Origin: JAAFHB01 sp963675995
GTDB taxonomy: Bacteria > Bacteroidota > Bacteroidia > Bacteroidales > Prolixibacteraceae
Assembly: GCA_963675995.2 (NCBI GenBank)
Contig: CAXXIY010000002.1
Location: forward strand, 2,294,001-2,358,000
Reading direction: 5' to 3'
Length of the DNA stretch: 64,000 nt
Positions 53,410 through 62,377 of the stretch are shown here, in pieces; positions within the stretch are counted from its first letter, which is position 1, and every line of letters begins with the position of its first letter. The notes under the pieces are model-generated. The model was not told the DNA's origin and did not search any database. It worked only from the letters and a program-made list of their open reading frames with translations. The translations under genes were made by a program, and so were the position numbers.

Positions 53410-55482
53410 ATGAATCAAAAATGTCTGGTGCGCCGGGCAAATCATGTTTTAACTTTCAAAAGATTTGGAAGAAAAGGATATTCTGTTTTCCAGAGTATCC
53501 ATAAAATGGTGCGAATAGGATGTTTAAGTATTTCCTATTTATTGTTCGCCATCCCTTCCAATGCACAACGAAACATGATGATTGTCGGACACGACACGAT
53601 CAGCTCAATGAAAGACATTGAAGTTGAAGAGGTTGTGGTCAGCGCGCAGCGTGCTCCTGTCGTCTTCTCGCAGGTTGCCCGCATCGTCAAAGTAATCGGG
53701 AAGGAAGAGATTCAAGCGGCGCCGGTTCAAAGTCTTCAGGATTTGCTCAGGTATGCCTTAAATGTTGATGTAAGGCAACGCGGAAATCTTGGCGTTCAGG
53801 CCGACATCAGTATTCGCGGAGGTTCATTCGATCAGGTACTTATTCTGCTCAACGGAATTAACATCAATGATCCGCAAACAGGACATCACTCCCTCAATCT
53901 CCCAGTCAGTTTCGATGCCATCGAGCGCATCGAGATCCTCGAAGGTCCTGCATCACGCATCTACGGACCAAATGCCTTTAGTGGTGCAATTAACATTATT
54001 ACCGGTTCCTCAGACAATTCAAACATTAAAGGTCGCCTCAGTAGCGGAGAACATGGCTTTTATGATGCCGGTTTATCGACGACTTTCGTAAACGGAAAAA
54101 TTAAAAATTTCCTCTCTGCTGATCATCGGAGTTCTAATGGTTACCAGAAAAATACCGATTTTAATCTCACCGATGCCTTTTACCAGGGAAAACTGACCAC
54201 CAAGGCAGGAGCTCTTGACTGGCAAGCCGGACACTCCGACCGAAGTTTTGGTGCAAACAGCTATTATACACCAGCTTATCCGGATCAATTTGAAAAGATA
54301 AAAACCACATTTGCATCCATCAAAATGGAAACCGGCGAAATTGTCCATTTTACACCTTCAATTTATTGGCGCAGAAATCAGGATTGTTTTGAGCTTTTCA
54401 GGTATCCGGAATCAAGGCCAACATGGTATACATCTCATAATTATCATCTTACCGATGTTTATGGCACGAATCTAAATGCATGGTTCACCTCACGACTTGG
54501 AAAATCAGCATTTGGCGCCGATTTTAGGAGTGAGAATATTTGGAGTACGGTACTTGGAAAACCCCTGGAAAAAGTGATTCCCGTTCCGGGTGAGAATGGA
54601 ATTAATTATACCAAATCAGATTCACGGACCAATTATAGTATATTTGCCGAGCACTCCATCTACTTGCAAAAATTCACGGCTTCAGCAGGTTTAATGGCTA
54701 ACTGGAATTCCCATTTGGGAACAGGGTGGAACCTATATCCTGGTATTGACCTTAGCTATAACTTCTCAGATGTTCTAAGATGGTATGCATCAATTAACTC
54801 ATCCCTGCGTTTACCCACCTTTACAGACTTGTATTACTCAAGCCCAACCAATATTGGAAACGCTTCACTTCTGCCGGAAAAGGCCGTAGCTTATGAAACT
54901 GGTTTTAAATATCTGATAAAAGGGGTCGAGGGCCATTTAGCTTATTTTCATCGTAATGGAAAAAACATGATCGACTGGGTCAAAAAACCGGATGAAAACA
55001 TTTGGTATGCGCAAAATATTACCTCCTTAAATACCGATGGTCTTGAATTTTCAACAAGAATTAATCCCGGAAAGCTTTTTGACAAAAATCTGTTTATCAA
55101 ATCAATCAATCTATCCTGGGCCTGGATCAACCAGGACAAACAATCTGGTATTTATGCATCAAAATATGTTCTTGATTTTCTGAAACAGAAGATCAATCTT
55201 GGCCTTTCTCATGAAGTCATCAAAAACGTAGGAATAAACTGGGAAATATCCTATCAGGACAGAAACGGTACTTACACCATTTGGGAAGGTTCCAAATACG
55301 GAAATGAGGTTGAATATACACCCTTTGTATTGGTTGATAGTCGTTTATATTGGAATAAAAACAAAACAAATATTTATCTGGAAGTTGCCAATCTATTCGA
55401 TAAGGCTTATAATGATTTCGGAAACATCCAACAACCAGGAAGATGGTTACGAATAGGTGTCATCCAACAATTAAATTTATAA
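53410..55482 (+). CDS. TonB-dependent outer membrane receptor (BtuB-like)
   Basis: 690 residues. An extended N-terminus leads to a hydrophobic signal (about 36-52, IGCLSISYLLFAIPSNAQ). A plug domain follows with VEEVVVSAQRAP (TonB-box region), SLQDLLRYALNVDV, ISIRGGSFDQVLILLNG and IEILEGPASRIYG, then a barrel of about 500 residues. It imports a ligand such as a vitamin, siderophore or sugar using TonB energy. The start could be at 53506 instead, which would give an ordinary signal peptide. No SusD partner is adjacent, so it is not a SusCD pair. Confidence 0.88.
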   Translation: MNQKCLVRRANHVLTFKRFGRKGYSVFQSIHKMVRIGCLSISYLLFAIPSNAQRNMMIVGHDTISSMKDIEVEEVVVSAQRAPVVFSQVARIVKVIGKEEIQAAPVQSLQDLLRYALNVDVRQRGNLGVQADISIRGGSFDQVLILLNGININDPQTGHHSLNLPVSFDAIERIEILEGPASRIYGPNAFSGAINIITGSSDNSNIKGRLSSGEHGFYDAGLSTTFVNGKIKNFLSADHRSSNGYQKNTDFNLTDAFYQGKLTTKAGALDWQAGHSDRSFGANSYYTPAYPDQFEKIKTTFASIKMETGEIVHFTPSIYWRRNQDCFELFRYPESRPTWYTSHNYHLTDVYGTNLNAWFTSRLGKSAFGADFRSENIWSTVLGKPLEKVIPVPGENGINYTKSDSRTNYSIFAEHSIYLQKFTASAGLMANWNSHLGTGWNLYPGIDLSYNFSDVLRWYASINSSLRLPTFTDLYYSSPTNIGNASLLPEKAVAYETGFKYLIKGVEGHLAYFHRNGKNMIDWVKKPDENIWYAQNITSLNTDGLEFSTRINPGKLFDKNLFIKSINLSWAWINQDKQSGIYASKYVLDFLKQKINLGLSHEVIKNVGINWEISYQDRNGTYTIWEGSKYGNEVEYTPFVLVDSRLYWNKNKTNIYLEVANLFDKAYNDFGNIQQPGRWLRIGVIQQLNL

Positions 55483-55521
55483 AGCTTTTTGGAGAAAGGA
55501 ATCTCATTTCACACGAATATA

Positions 55522-55551
55522 TTGCTGAAGGTGGAAAAATTGCTACCTTCG
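55522..55551 (+). promoter_or_regulatory. Promoter with TAnnTTCG -7 element for the DUF5606 gene
   Basis: TTG at 55522-55524, 19-bp spacing and TACCTTCG at 55544-55551, 29 bp before the ATG at 55581. A run of 13 A residues follows in the leader. Confidence 0.5.
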
Positions 55552-55580
55552 CAATACAAAAAAAAAAAAAAGAAGATCAT

Positions 55581-56024
55581 ATGTTGAAAGGAATTTTAGC
55601 TATTGCCGGGCAACCCGGACTTTATAAAGTGATATCGGAAGGCAAAAACAATGTAGTCATTGAATCATTGTTAACAGGTAAGAAATCAACTGCTTACGCT
55701 GATGCAAAAATGAGCACACTTGAAGATATTGCGATTTACACATTACAGGAAGATATTCCCCTAAAGAAAGTATTCAGGAAAATTTACGAAAAAGAAAACG
55801 GTGGTTTGGCGATCAGTGTCAAGTCTTCACCCGAGGATCTGAAGAAATATTTCGCAGAAATATTACCTGAATATGATAAGGAACGGGTGTATGGCTCGGA
55901 TGTTAAAAAAGTAATTTCCTGGTATAACTTACTAAATGAAAAAGGTTTACTTGTTTTTGAAGAGGAGAAAACTGAAGAGCAAGCTGCTGATGATCAGCCC
56001 AATTCTGAAGTTGTATCAGAATAG
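55581..56024 (+). CDS. DUF5606 domain protein
   Basis: 147 residues from the ATG at 55581, chosen because it opens with the family start MLKGILAIAGQPGLYKVISE; the frame continues upstream without sense. A C-terminal EEEKTEEQAADDQ tail is acidic. The family is found in Bacteroidota and has no established function; the N-terminal part resembles small beta-barrel domains. It is followed by a terminator. Confidence 0.87.
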   Translation: MLKGILAIAGQPGLYKVISEGKNNVVIESLLTGKKSTAYADAKMSTLEDIAIYTLQEDIPLKKVFRKIYEKENGGLAISVKSSPEDLKKYFAEILPEYDKERVYGSDVKKVISWYNLLNEKGLLVFEEEKTEEQAADDQPNSEVVSE

Positions 56025-56100
56025 CTCCAAAGCAAATTTGTCACCTATTTAGGAGATGGTAAATGAATCTTCATCCTTTATATGATGAATTTATAGAAGA

Positions 56101-56136
56101 AAAAAGAGTGGAAGTCTGATGATTTCCACTCTTTTT
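56101..56136. terminator. Bidirectional terminator
   Basis: A 13-bp perfect stem (56101-56113 and 56124-56136) with a 10-base loop and A/T runs at both ends, between the DUF5606 gene and the converging thioredoxin-like gene. Confidence 0.85.
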
Positions 56137-56172
56137 ATGTATTGGATTGTATTCACCCTGAATTCAAACAAT

Positions 56173-56694
56173 CTATTTTAATCTATTGTCTATCAAATTT
56201 TTAAGCTCATTAAAGTGAGCTTCTTCATATCCCGTGGTTGTGAAAATGATTTTTCCGCTTTCATCAACCAGAAAACTTCGTGGAATATATCCGGAGGCAA
56301 ACAGACCATAGACTTTCTGTTTAAGATCGGGAAGAAGAGGAAAAGAGAAGTTCTGATCTTTTCCAAATTTAAGTACTTCGTCCCACGAATGATCGCGCCC
56401 AAAAGTGAGCATCACAAATAAGGGATTATCCTTATGTCTGAGCCATATTTGCTCCTGAATTAATGGTAACTCTCTGCGACAGGGGGCACACCAGGTGGCG
56501 AAAAAATTAATCAGCACCATCTTGCCCCTATAATCATTGAATGATACCACTTTCCCTTTTGATATCTCGAATTTAAAAGATGGGACACTCTTATTTACAG
56601 ACAATAAAGTACTTTTATCAACTTCAGGTTGCCCTGTTACAATCGATATGGTAAAAATTAAAAATACAAAAATAAAAATCCCGGCTCGGTTCAT
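56173..56694 (-). CDS. TlpA/ResA-like thiol-disulfide thioredoxin
   Basis: 173 residues with a signal peptide (MNRAGIFIFVFLIFTISIVT). The thioredoxin motif WCAPC lies in the INFFATWCAPCRRELPL stretch near 70, and YIPRSFLVDESGKI carries the cis-proline region. It probably reduces disulfides in the periplasm, for example for cytochrome maturation. Its start overlaps the purC stop by 4 bp. Confidence 0.88.
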   Translation of the reverse strand: MNRAGIFIFVFLIFTISIVTGQPEVDKSTLLSVNKSVPSFKFEISKGKVVSFNDYRGKMVLINFFATWCAPCRRELPLIQEQIWLRHKDNPLFVMLTFGRDHSWDEVLKFGKDQNFSFPLLPDLKQKVYGLFASGYIPRSFLVDESGKIIFTTTGYEEAHFNELKNLIDNRLK

Positions 56695-57635
56695 TTTGAG
56701 ATAAATTGCTCAATATTAATCCTGATTCGCTCTCCGGCGTTATCCACATCACCTTTGACAAATTTATCGCCAGTGATATTCTCAAATAATTCGATATACC
56801 GCTCAGATATCCGATCAACCAATTCATCGGACATTTCGGGAACTTTCTGCCCCTCAAGACCCTGGAATCCATTTTCAATTAACCATTGTCGAACAAATTC
56901 TTTTGATAACTGTTTTTGATTTTCGCCTTTAGCCAATCGTTCAGCATATCCTTCAGCGTAAAAGTAACGTGAAGAATCAGGGGTATGAATCTCATCAATC
57001 AGAAAGATCTGGCCATCTTTTTTCCCGAATTCATATTTTGTATCCACAAGTATTAAACCTTTTTCAGCAGCCATGGCAGTTCCCCGCTGGAAGAGCGAAT
57101 GGGTGTATTTTTCAAGTATTAGATACTCTTCTTCAGATACAAGTCTTTGTTTTATAATCTCTTCTCGTGAAATATCTTCGTCATGACCTTCTGCAGCCTT
57201 GGTAGTTGGGGTGATGATTGGAACAGGGAATTTCTCACTCTCCCTCATCCCCTCAGGCATAGCCACCCCACACAAAACCCGTTTCCCGGCACGATACTGG
57301 CGCCAGGCATGACCTGTGAGATAACCTCTAATCACCATCTCTACTTTAAACGGTTCACATAAATGCCCTACAGTAACCATGGGATCTGGAGTAGCTATTT
57401 TCCAGTTTGGAACAATATCGGCCGTAGCATCAAGAAATTTTGCCGCTATCTGATTCAAAACCTGACCTTTAAATGGTATCCCTTTGGGTAATACAACATC
57501 AAAGGCTGAGATTCTGTCGGTAACTACCATTACTAAATAGTCATCATTGATATTATAAACATCTCTTACTTTCCCTTTGTAGAAACTCTTCTGCCCGGGA
57601 AATGAAAAATCGGTTAAAACAATTGCTTTGCTCAT
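56691..57635 (-). CDS. purC: SAICAR synthase
   Basis: 314 residues. Signatures: FYKGKVRDVYNI near 20, VVTDRISAFDVVLP near 38, and FKVEMVIRGYLTGHAWRQY near 97 with the substrate-binding glycines, followed by TTKAAEGHDEDIS near 150 and LVDTKYEFG near 200. It catalyses step seven of purine synthesis, joining CAIR and aspartate with ATP. It lies between the phoH-like and tlpA-like genes in one minus-strand operon. Confidence 0.93.
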   Translation of the reverse strand: MSKAIVLTDFSFPGQKSFYKGKVRDVYNINDDYLVMVVTDRISAFDVVLPKGIPFKGQVLNQIAAKFLDATADIVPNWKIATPDPMVTVGHLCEPFKVEMVIRGYLTGHAWRQYRAGKRVLCGVAMPEGMRESEKFPVPIITPTTKAAEGHDEDISREEIIKQRLVSEEEYLILEKYTHSLFQRGTAMAAEKGLILVDTKYEFGKKDGQIFLIDEIHTPDSSRYFYAEGYAERLAKGENQKQLSKEFVRQWLIENGFQGLEGQKVPEMSDELVDRISERYIELFENITGDKFVKGDVDNAGERIRINIEQFISK

Positions 57636-57656
57636 TGAGTCATTAATTTAAAGTTA

Positions 57657-58622
57657 CTAATAATCTTCATTGTGAAGGATATTGTACCGGTCATAGGCAT
57701 CAACTATCTCTCTGACCAATTTATGCCGAACAATGTCACTTTTATCAAAATGAATTGTCGAGATTCCTTCTACTCCATTCAGAATTCTTAAAGCCAGGAT
57801 CAAACCGGAGTGTTGCTTTCGCGGCAAATCGATCTGAGTGATGTCTCCTGTTATTATATACTTGGTATTTAAACCCATACGGGTTAAGAACATTTTAAGT
57901 TGAGGTATTGTGGTATTTTGGGCTTCATCGAGGATGACAAATGCATTACTCAATGTTCTTCCCCGCATAAAAGCGAGTGGGGCAATCTGTATAATACCAT
58001 CCTTCAAATACTCTTCCAGCTTTTTCGGAGGGATCATATCGAGCAATGCATCATAAATTGGTTGAAGGTAAGGGTCTATTTTCTCTTTAAGATCACCCGG
58101 CAAAAACCCAAGGTTTTCGCCGGCTTCAACAGCAGGACGGCTAAGAATAATCCGTTTGATTTGCCTGTTCTTCAATGCGCTTATTGCTAATGCGATAGCT
58201 ACATATGTTTTACCTGTACCTGCAGGTCCGATGGCGAATAGGAGGTCATCTTTTTTAGAGCTGTCAACCAATTTTTGTTGATTTGGAGTACGTGGCCGGA
58301 TGGGTTTCCCGGTATTGCCAAACAGTAATACATCACTGGCATTCTGGATACTCTGATCAATTGAAACGATATCGTCCATCATAATCTGATGAATTGTCTC
58401 ATCTGAGAGGGCATTAAAATGGTAGTAATGCTCAATGATTAGTTGAAATTTACGGATAAAATCACCAACTTCCTGTTCTTCACCTTTTACTTTTATGGTG
58501 TGCCCTCGGGCAATCACAAGAATTTTAGGACAATACGATCTGATCAGCTCTATTTTAGAGTTTCTAACACCATAAAATTCGGTTGGTTCAATCCCTTCCA
58601 ATTGAAAACTATGCTCGATCAT
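57657..58622 (-). CDS. phoH: PhoH family ATPase
   Basis: 321 residues. Walker A is AIGPAGTGKTYVA (near 131) and Walker B is FVILDEAQNTT (near 232). The N-terminal part (about 1-110) is a KH-like extension usual in this family (YbeZ type), which acts with YbeY in RNA metabolism. It is first in the operon with purC and tlpA; purC starts 21 bp after its stop. Confidence 0.9.
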   Translation of the reverse strand: MIEHSFQLEGIEPTEFYGVRNSKIELIRSYCPKILVIARGHTIKVKGEEQEVGDFIRKFQLIIEHYYHFNALSDETIHQIMMDDIVSIDQSIQNASDVLLFGNTGKPIRPRTPNQQKLVDSSKKDDLLFAIGPAGTGKTYVAIALAISALKNRQIKRIILSRPAVEAGENLGFLPGDLKEKIDPYLQPIYDALLDMIPPKKLEEYLKDGIIQIAPLAFMRGRTLSNAFVILDEAQNTTIPQLKMFLTRMGLNTKYIITGDITQIDLPRKQHSGLILALRILNGVEGISTIHFDKSDIVRHKLVREIVDAYDRYNILHNEDY

Positions 58623-58671
58623 ATTATTCTTTTAGCTTTTACAAAATAAACACTTTTTTGATTCATTTGCT

Positions 58672-58679
58672 TACCTTCG
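58672..58679 (+). promoter_or_regulatory. Possible variant -7 element for mazG
   Basis: TACCTTCG, identical to the element before the DUF5606 gene, lies 20 bp before the mazG ATG. No TTG at the expected -33 distance. Confidence 0.35.
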
Positions 58680-58699
58680 TCGCAACAAAAAAGGGATAA

Positions 58700-59488
58700 A
58701 TGAAAACCAGAAAAGAACAATTAGCATCCTTTGAACGGTTGCTGGATATAATGGATGAATTGCGTGAAAAATGTCCATGGGATCAGCAACAGACCTTAGA
58801 GTCGTTACGCAAATTGACCATTGAGGAGGTTTATGAATTGGGGGACGCTATTCTGCGTAGTGATCTGGCAGAGGTGAAAAAGGAGCTGGGAGATCTGCTC
58901 CTTCATATCGTATTTTATGCCAAAATCGGGGCCGAATTAAATAGTTTTGATATTGGAGATGTGATTAACAATTTGAATGATAAACTAATATATCGTCATC
59001 CTCATGTATTTGGGGAAATATTGGTAAGTAACGCCAGAGAGGTTGAGCAGAATTGGGAAGCATTAAAGTTAAAAGAGAAGGGTAGGGGTAAGCGTGTTCT
59101 GGAAGGGGTACCTGAAGCACTTCCTGCACTTGTAAAAGCCAACAGGATTCAGGAGAAGGCGAGAGGTGTAGGTTTTGACTGGGAAGAGAAGGAGCAGGTC
59201 TGGGAAAAAGTAAAAGAGGAGGTTGCCGAGTTTGAGGTTGAGCTTCGTGCTAATGATCAACAAAACATGGAACATGAATTAGGCGATCTGATCTTCTCCA
59301 TCGTAAACGTTGCCCGATTATACAATATCGATCCGGAAAGTGCATTGGAGCGAACGAATCAGAAGTTTATCCGCCGATTTAATTATCTTGAAGAACAGAC
59401 CCTTTTAAAAGGGAGATCACTTCATACAATGAGTCTTGCCGAAATGGATTATTTCTGGGAAGAGGCAAAAAAAGGGGAGAAGAGGTGA
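58700..59488 (+). CDS. mazG: Nucleoside triphosphate pyrophosphohydrolase
   Basis: 262 residues, the normal length of the two-domain MazG. Each half has the all-alpha NTPase pattern: CPWDQQQTLESLRKLTIEEV with the EVKKELGDLLLHIVF stretch, and EVAEFEVELRAND with ELGDLIFSIVNVARL. The EExxE/ExxD magnesium residues are in place. It removes non-canonical NTPs. The terminator after it is shared with clpC. Confidence 0.92.
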   Translation: MKTRKEQLASFERLLDIMDELREKCPWDQQQTLESLRKLTIEEVYELGDAILRSDLAEVKKELGDLLLHIVFYAKIGAELNSFDIGDVINNLNDKLIYRHPHVFGEILVSNAREVEQNWEALKLKEKGRGKRVLEGVPEALPALVKANRIQEKARGVGFDWEEKEQVWEKVKEEVAEFEVELRANDQQNMEHELGDLIFSIVNVARLYNIDPESALERTNQKFIRRFNYLEEQTLLKGRSLHTMSLAEMDYFWEEAKKGEKR

Positions 59489-59533
59489 TACCTAAAGAAA
59501 AAAGCGACTATTCGCCGCTTTTTTCTTTAGGTA
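59489..59533. terminator. Bidirectional terminator overlapping the clpC 3' end
   Basis: Perfect 18-bp stem (59489-59506 and 59516-59533) with a 9-base loop, starting right after the mazG stop. The right arm and loop encode the last residues of ClpC (IPKEKSGE and the stop), so the hairpin is partly coding. Confidence 0.85.
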
Positions 59534-62057
59534 TTAATGCATCCTCTTTGGGAATAATAGTGACCACTATCTTCTCTTTGGTTTCATCCAGATCGATCGT
59601 GATGGTATCTCCTTCGTTAATTACATTACCAATAATCGTTTCGGCCATCTCATCTTCGAGGTACTTTTGGATCGCTCTTTTTAATGGTCTGGCTCCAAAT
59701 TGAGGATCAAAACCTTTGTCAGCAATGAATTTTTTGGCTGCCTCGGTAATATTCAACTTGTATTTTAATGTCTCGACACGTTCGTATAATCCCTGAAGTT
59801 CAATATCAATGATCTGCTCAATATGACTCTTTTCGAGAGGATTAAATATCACCACATCATCAACCCGGTTCAGAAATTCAGGAGCAAATGCACGTTTTAA
59901 AGCCTTCTGAATCACAAATTTGGCATATTCATTTTCTTCATCGGCGGTTTTACGTGTCGAGAAACCAACTCCCTGTCCGAACTCTTTCAACTGACGTGTG
60001 CCAATATTTGAAGTCATGATGACAATGGTATTTCGAAAATCAATTTTTCGCCCCAAACTGTCGGTCAGACGCCCCTCATCCATCACCTGAAGCAGGATGT
60101 TAAAGACATCGGGATGTGCCTTTTCAATCTCATCAAGCAGTATCACAGCGTAAGGCTTTCTACGAACTTTTTCGGTAAGTTGTCCGCCTTCCTCGTAACC
60201 AACATACCCCGGAGGAGCACCGACGAGGCGTGAAACAGAGAATTTCTCCATGTATTCGCTCATGTCGACACGGATCAAGGCATCGGATGTATCAAATAAA
60301 TATTTAGCTAAAACTTTGGCTAACTGAGTTTTGCCAACACCAGTCGGCCCCAGGAATATAAATGAGCCAATGGGTTTATTGGGATCTTTCAGACCAGCCC
60401 GATTACGTTGAATAGCTTTGGTAATTTTAAGGACTGCATCATCCTGGCCAATGATGTTTTGTTTCATATCGATGAACATGTTCTGTAGCCGCTTACCTTC
60501 AGCCTGAGCAATACGCTGTACCGGGATGCCAGACATCATCGCCACAATGTCGGCAACCTGCTCTTCTCCCACAATTTCGCGGTGATTCTCCAGTTCTTTT
60601 TCCCAAAGTTCCTTTTCCTTATCCAACAAGGCAAGAAGATTCTTCTCCTGATCCCTGAAACTGGCAGCCAGTTCGAAGTTCTGACTTTTTACCGCCTGAA
60701 TCTTTTCTGCTCGTGCCTCTTCAATTCGCTCTTCAAGTTTGATAATCCGTTCTGGAACTGTAATGTTTGTGATATGTACCCTGGAACCTGCCTCATCCAG
60801 CGCATCAATCGCCTTATCTGGCAGATGACGATCTGATATATACCTGGTAGTGAGCCTCACACAGGCTTCAATTGCTTCAGTAGTATAGGTAACATTGTGG
60901 TGATCTTCGTACCTCTCCTTAATGTTATGGAGGATTTCGATGGTCTCTTCAACAGTTGTTGGTTCGACCATTACTTTCTGAAAACGACGTTCCAGTGCAC
61001 CATCTTTTTCGATATGCTGGCGATATTCATCCAGTGTAGTTGCACCAATACATTGAATATCACCCCTTGCAAGGGCAGGTTTGAGCATATTTGCAGCATC
61101 GAGAGAACCCGTAGCACCTCCTGCGCCAACAATTGTATGGATCTCATCGATAAATAAAATGATATTATCGACTTTTGCCAACTCATTTAAGATGGCCTTC
61201 ATTCGCTCTTCAAATTGTCCGCGGTATTTGGTACCAGCTACAATCGATGCCAGATCCAGACTGATGACCCGCTTGTCGAATAGTACCCTTGAGACCTTTC
61301 GTTGCGATATTCGCAATGCAAGCCCCTCTACAATAGCAGATTTACCGACACCAGGCTCACCAATTAAAACCGGATTATTCTTTTTCCGTCTGCTTAAAAT
61401 CTGGGCAATCCGTTGTATCTCCTTTTCTCTACCAACAATCGGATCGAGACTACCTTCGATAGCAGCCTTTGTAATGTCAATCCCAAAATTATCAAGCACA
61501 GGAGTATCTGTTTTTGGTGAAGAAGAACCCTTTGAACCTGAAGATCCACTTCCGCTACCTCCGCCTTTACCGAACATATCGTCCCCTTCGTCGCTGTCCT
61601 CCGGAAAATCCGATTTGTTTTCGATCCTGGTCAACTCTTCAATTTTGGACTTAATATCTTCGTATCCAACACTGTAGTGTTTAAAAATGGAACTAATCAG
61701 ACTATCTTTTTCTTTTAGAATCGCTAAAAGCAAATGACCAGTATTTACTGTGTTTTCATTCATAGCACGCGCTTCGAGAAAAACAAGTTTAAGGGCCTTT
61801 TCAGTATTTTTAAGCAAGGGAATATTGGCCTCAAACTGCATTGAGCTATCTTTACGAAGCTGAATTTCAAGGTCTTTGCGCATCTTCATATAATCAAGGT
61901 GCAATTTATTCATTACATCAATTGCAATCCCTTCACCATCACGAATGATACCCAAAAAAAGATGCTCTGTACCGATATAATCATTTCCCAATCTGATCGC
62001 TTCCTCGCGGCTATACGAAAGTACATCTTTAATACGGGGAGAGAATTTTGAATCCAT
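59508..62057 (-). CDS. clpC: ClpC-type AAA+ protease chaperone
   Basis: 849 residues. An N-terminal Clp_N repeat domain (about 1-145) is followed by a Gly/Ser-rich linker (around 163-185). AAA+ domain 1 has Walker A GEPGVGKSA and the VDNIILFIDEIH segment. A middle domain follows (around 420-500, with the KLEERIEEARAEKIQ and VKSQNFELAASFRDQEKNL stretches). AAA+ domain 2 has GPTGVGKTQ and VILLDEIEKAHPD. It unfolds substrates for ClpP. It is transcribed divergently from gyrA. Confidence 0.94.
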   Translation of the reverse strand: MDSKFSPRIKDVLSYSREEAIRLGNDYIGTEHLFLGIIRDGEGIAIDVMNKLHLDYMKMRKDLEIQLRKDSSMQFEANIPLLKNTEKALKLVFLEARAMNENTVNTGHLLLAILKEKDSLISSIFKHYSVGYEDIKSKIEELTRIENKSDFPEDSDEGDDMFGKGGGSGSGSSGSKGSSSPKTDTPVLDNFGIDITKAAIEGSLDPIVGREKEIQRIAQILSRRKKNNPVLIGEPGVGKSAIVEGLALRISQRKVSRVLFDKRVISLDLASIVAGTKYRGQFEERMKAILNELAKVDNIILFIDEIHTIVGAGGATGSLDAANMLKPALARGDIQCIGATTLDEYRQHIEKDGALERRFQKVMVEPTTVEETIEILHNIKERYEDHHNVTYTTEAIEACVRLTTRYISDRHLPDKAIDALDEAGSRVHITNITVPERIIKLEERIEEARAEKIQAVKSQNFELAASFRDQEKNLLALLDKEKELWEKELENHREIVGEEQVADIVAMMSGIPVQRIAQAEGKRLQNMFIDMKQNIIGQDDAVLKITKAIQRNRAGLKDPNKPIGSFIFLGPTGVGKTQLAKVLAKYLFDTSDALIRVDMSEYMEKFSVSRLVGAPPGYVGYEEGGQLTEKVRRKPYAVILLDEIEKAHPDVFNILLQVMDEGRLTDSLGRKIDFRNTIVIMTSNIGTRQLKEFGQGVGFSTRKTADEENEYAKFVIQKALKRAFAPEFLNRVDDVVIFNPLEKSHIEQIIDIELQGLYERVETLKYKLNITEAAKKFIADKGFDPQFGARPLKRAIQKYLEDEMAETIIGNVINEGDTITIDLDETKEKIVVTIIPKEDALIPKEKSGE

Positions 62058-62377
62058 AATATATTTACTGTCTGTATGTTTTATCTCAAGTTATATTTTG
62101 GGACTAAATTACTTAATAATTCACAATAAATTACAAATAACCCAGGAATATTGTTTTTAATACTTCTTCATTAATTAATGTTATACATCTAATAATCTTC
62201 ACTTTAATTGCATCTAAAAAAATATTTGGTAAACGAAAATAGGTCTCTGATGAGCAGTTTATCCATATAAATTAAAACGCATTTTTCAGTGGCATAAAAA
62301 GAACAATTTGTACCCTAATTAAGTTTAAAATTACTATTTTTGTGTGACTTTTTACAAATTAAACAATTAAGGCATAT
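62058..62377. other. Divergent clpC/gyrA promoter region
   Basis: 320 bp of AT-rich sequence with no gene. It must carry promoters for clpC on the minus strand and gyrA on the plus strand. I find a -7 match only for gyrA, and no CtsR- or CIRCE-like inverted repeat. Confidence 0.5.
62308..62342 (+). promoter_or_regulatory. Probable gyrA promoter
   Basis: TTG at 62308-62310 and TATTTTTG at 62335-62342 are 24 bp apart, slightly more than usual. The -7 element lies 35 bp before the gyrA ATG. Confidence 0.45.

Noticed and set aside
55558..55571. Poly-A run as a phase-variation switch
   Set aside because: It lies in the leader before the DUF5606 start, not in the coding frame, and slippage there would not change the protein.
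61081..61677. 198-codon open frame on + inside clpC
   Set aside because: It is fully antisense to the conserved AAA+ domain of clpC and has low-complexity composition typical of a shadow frame.
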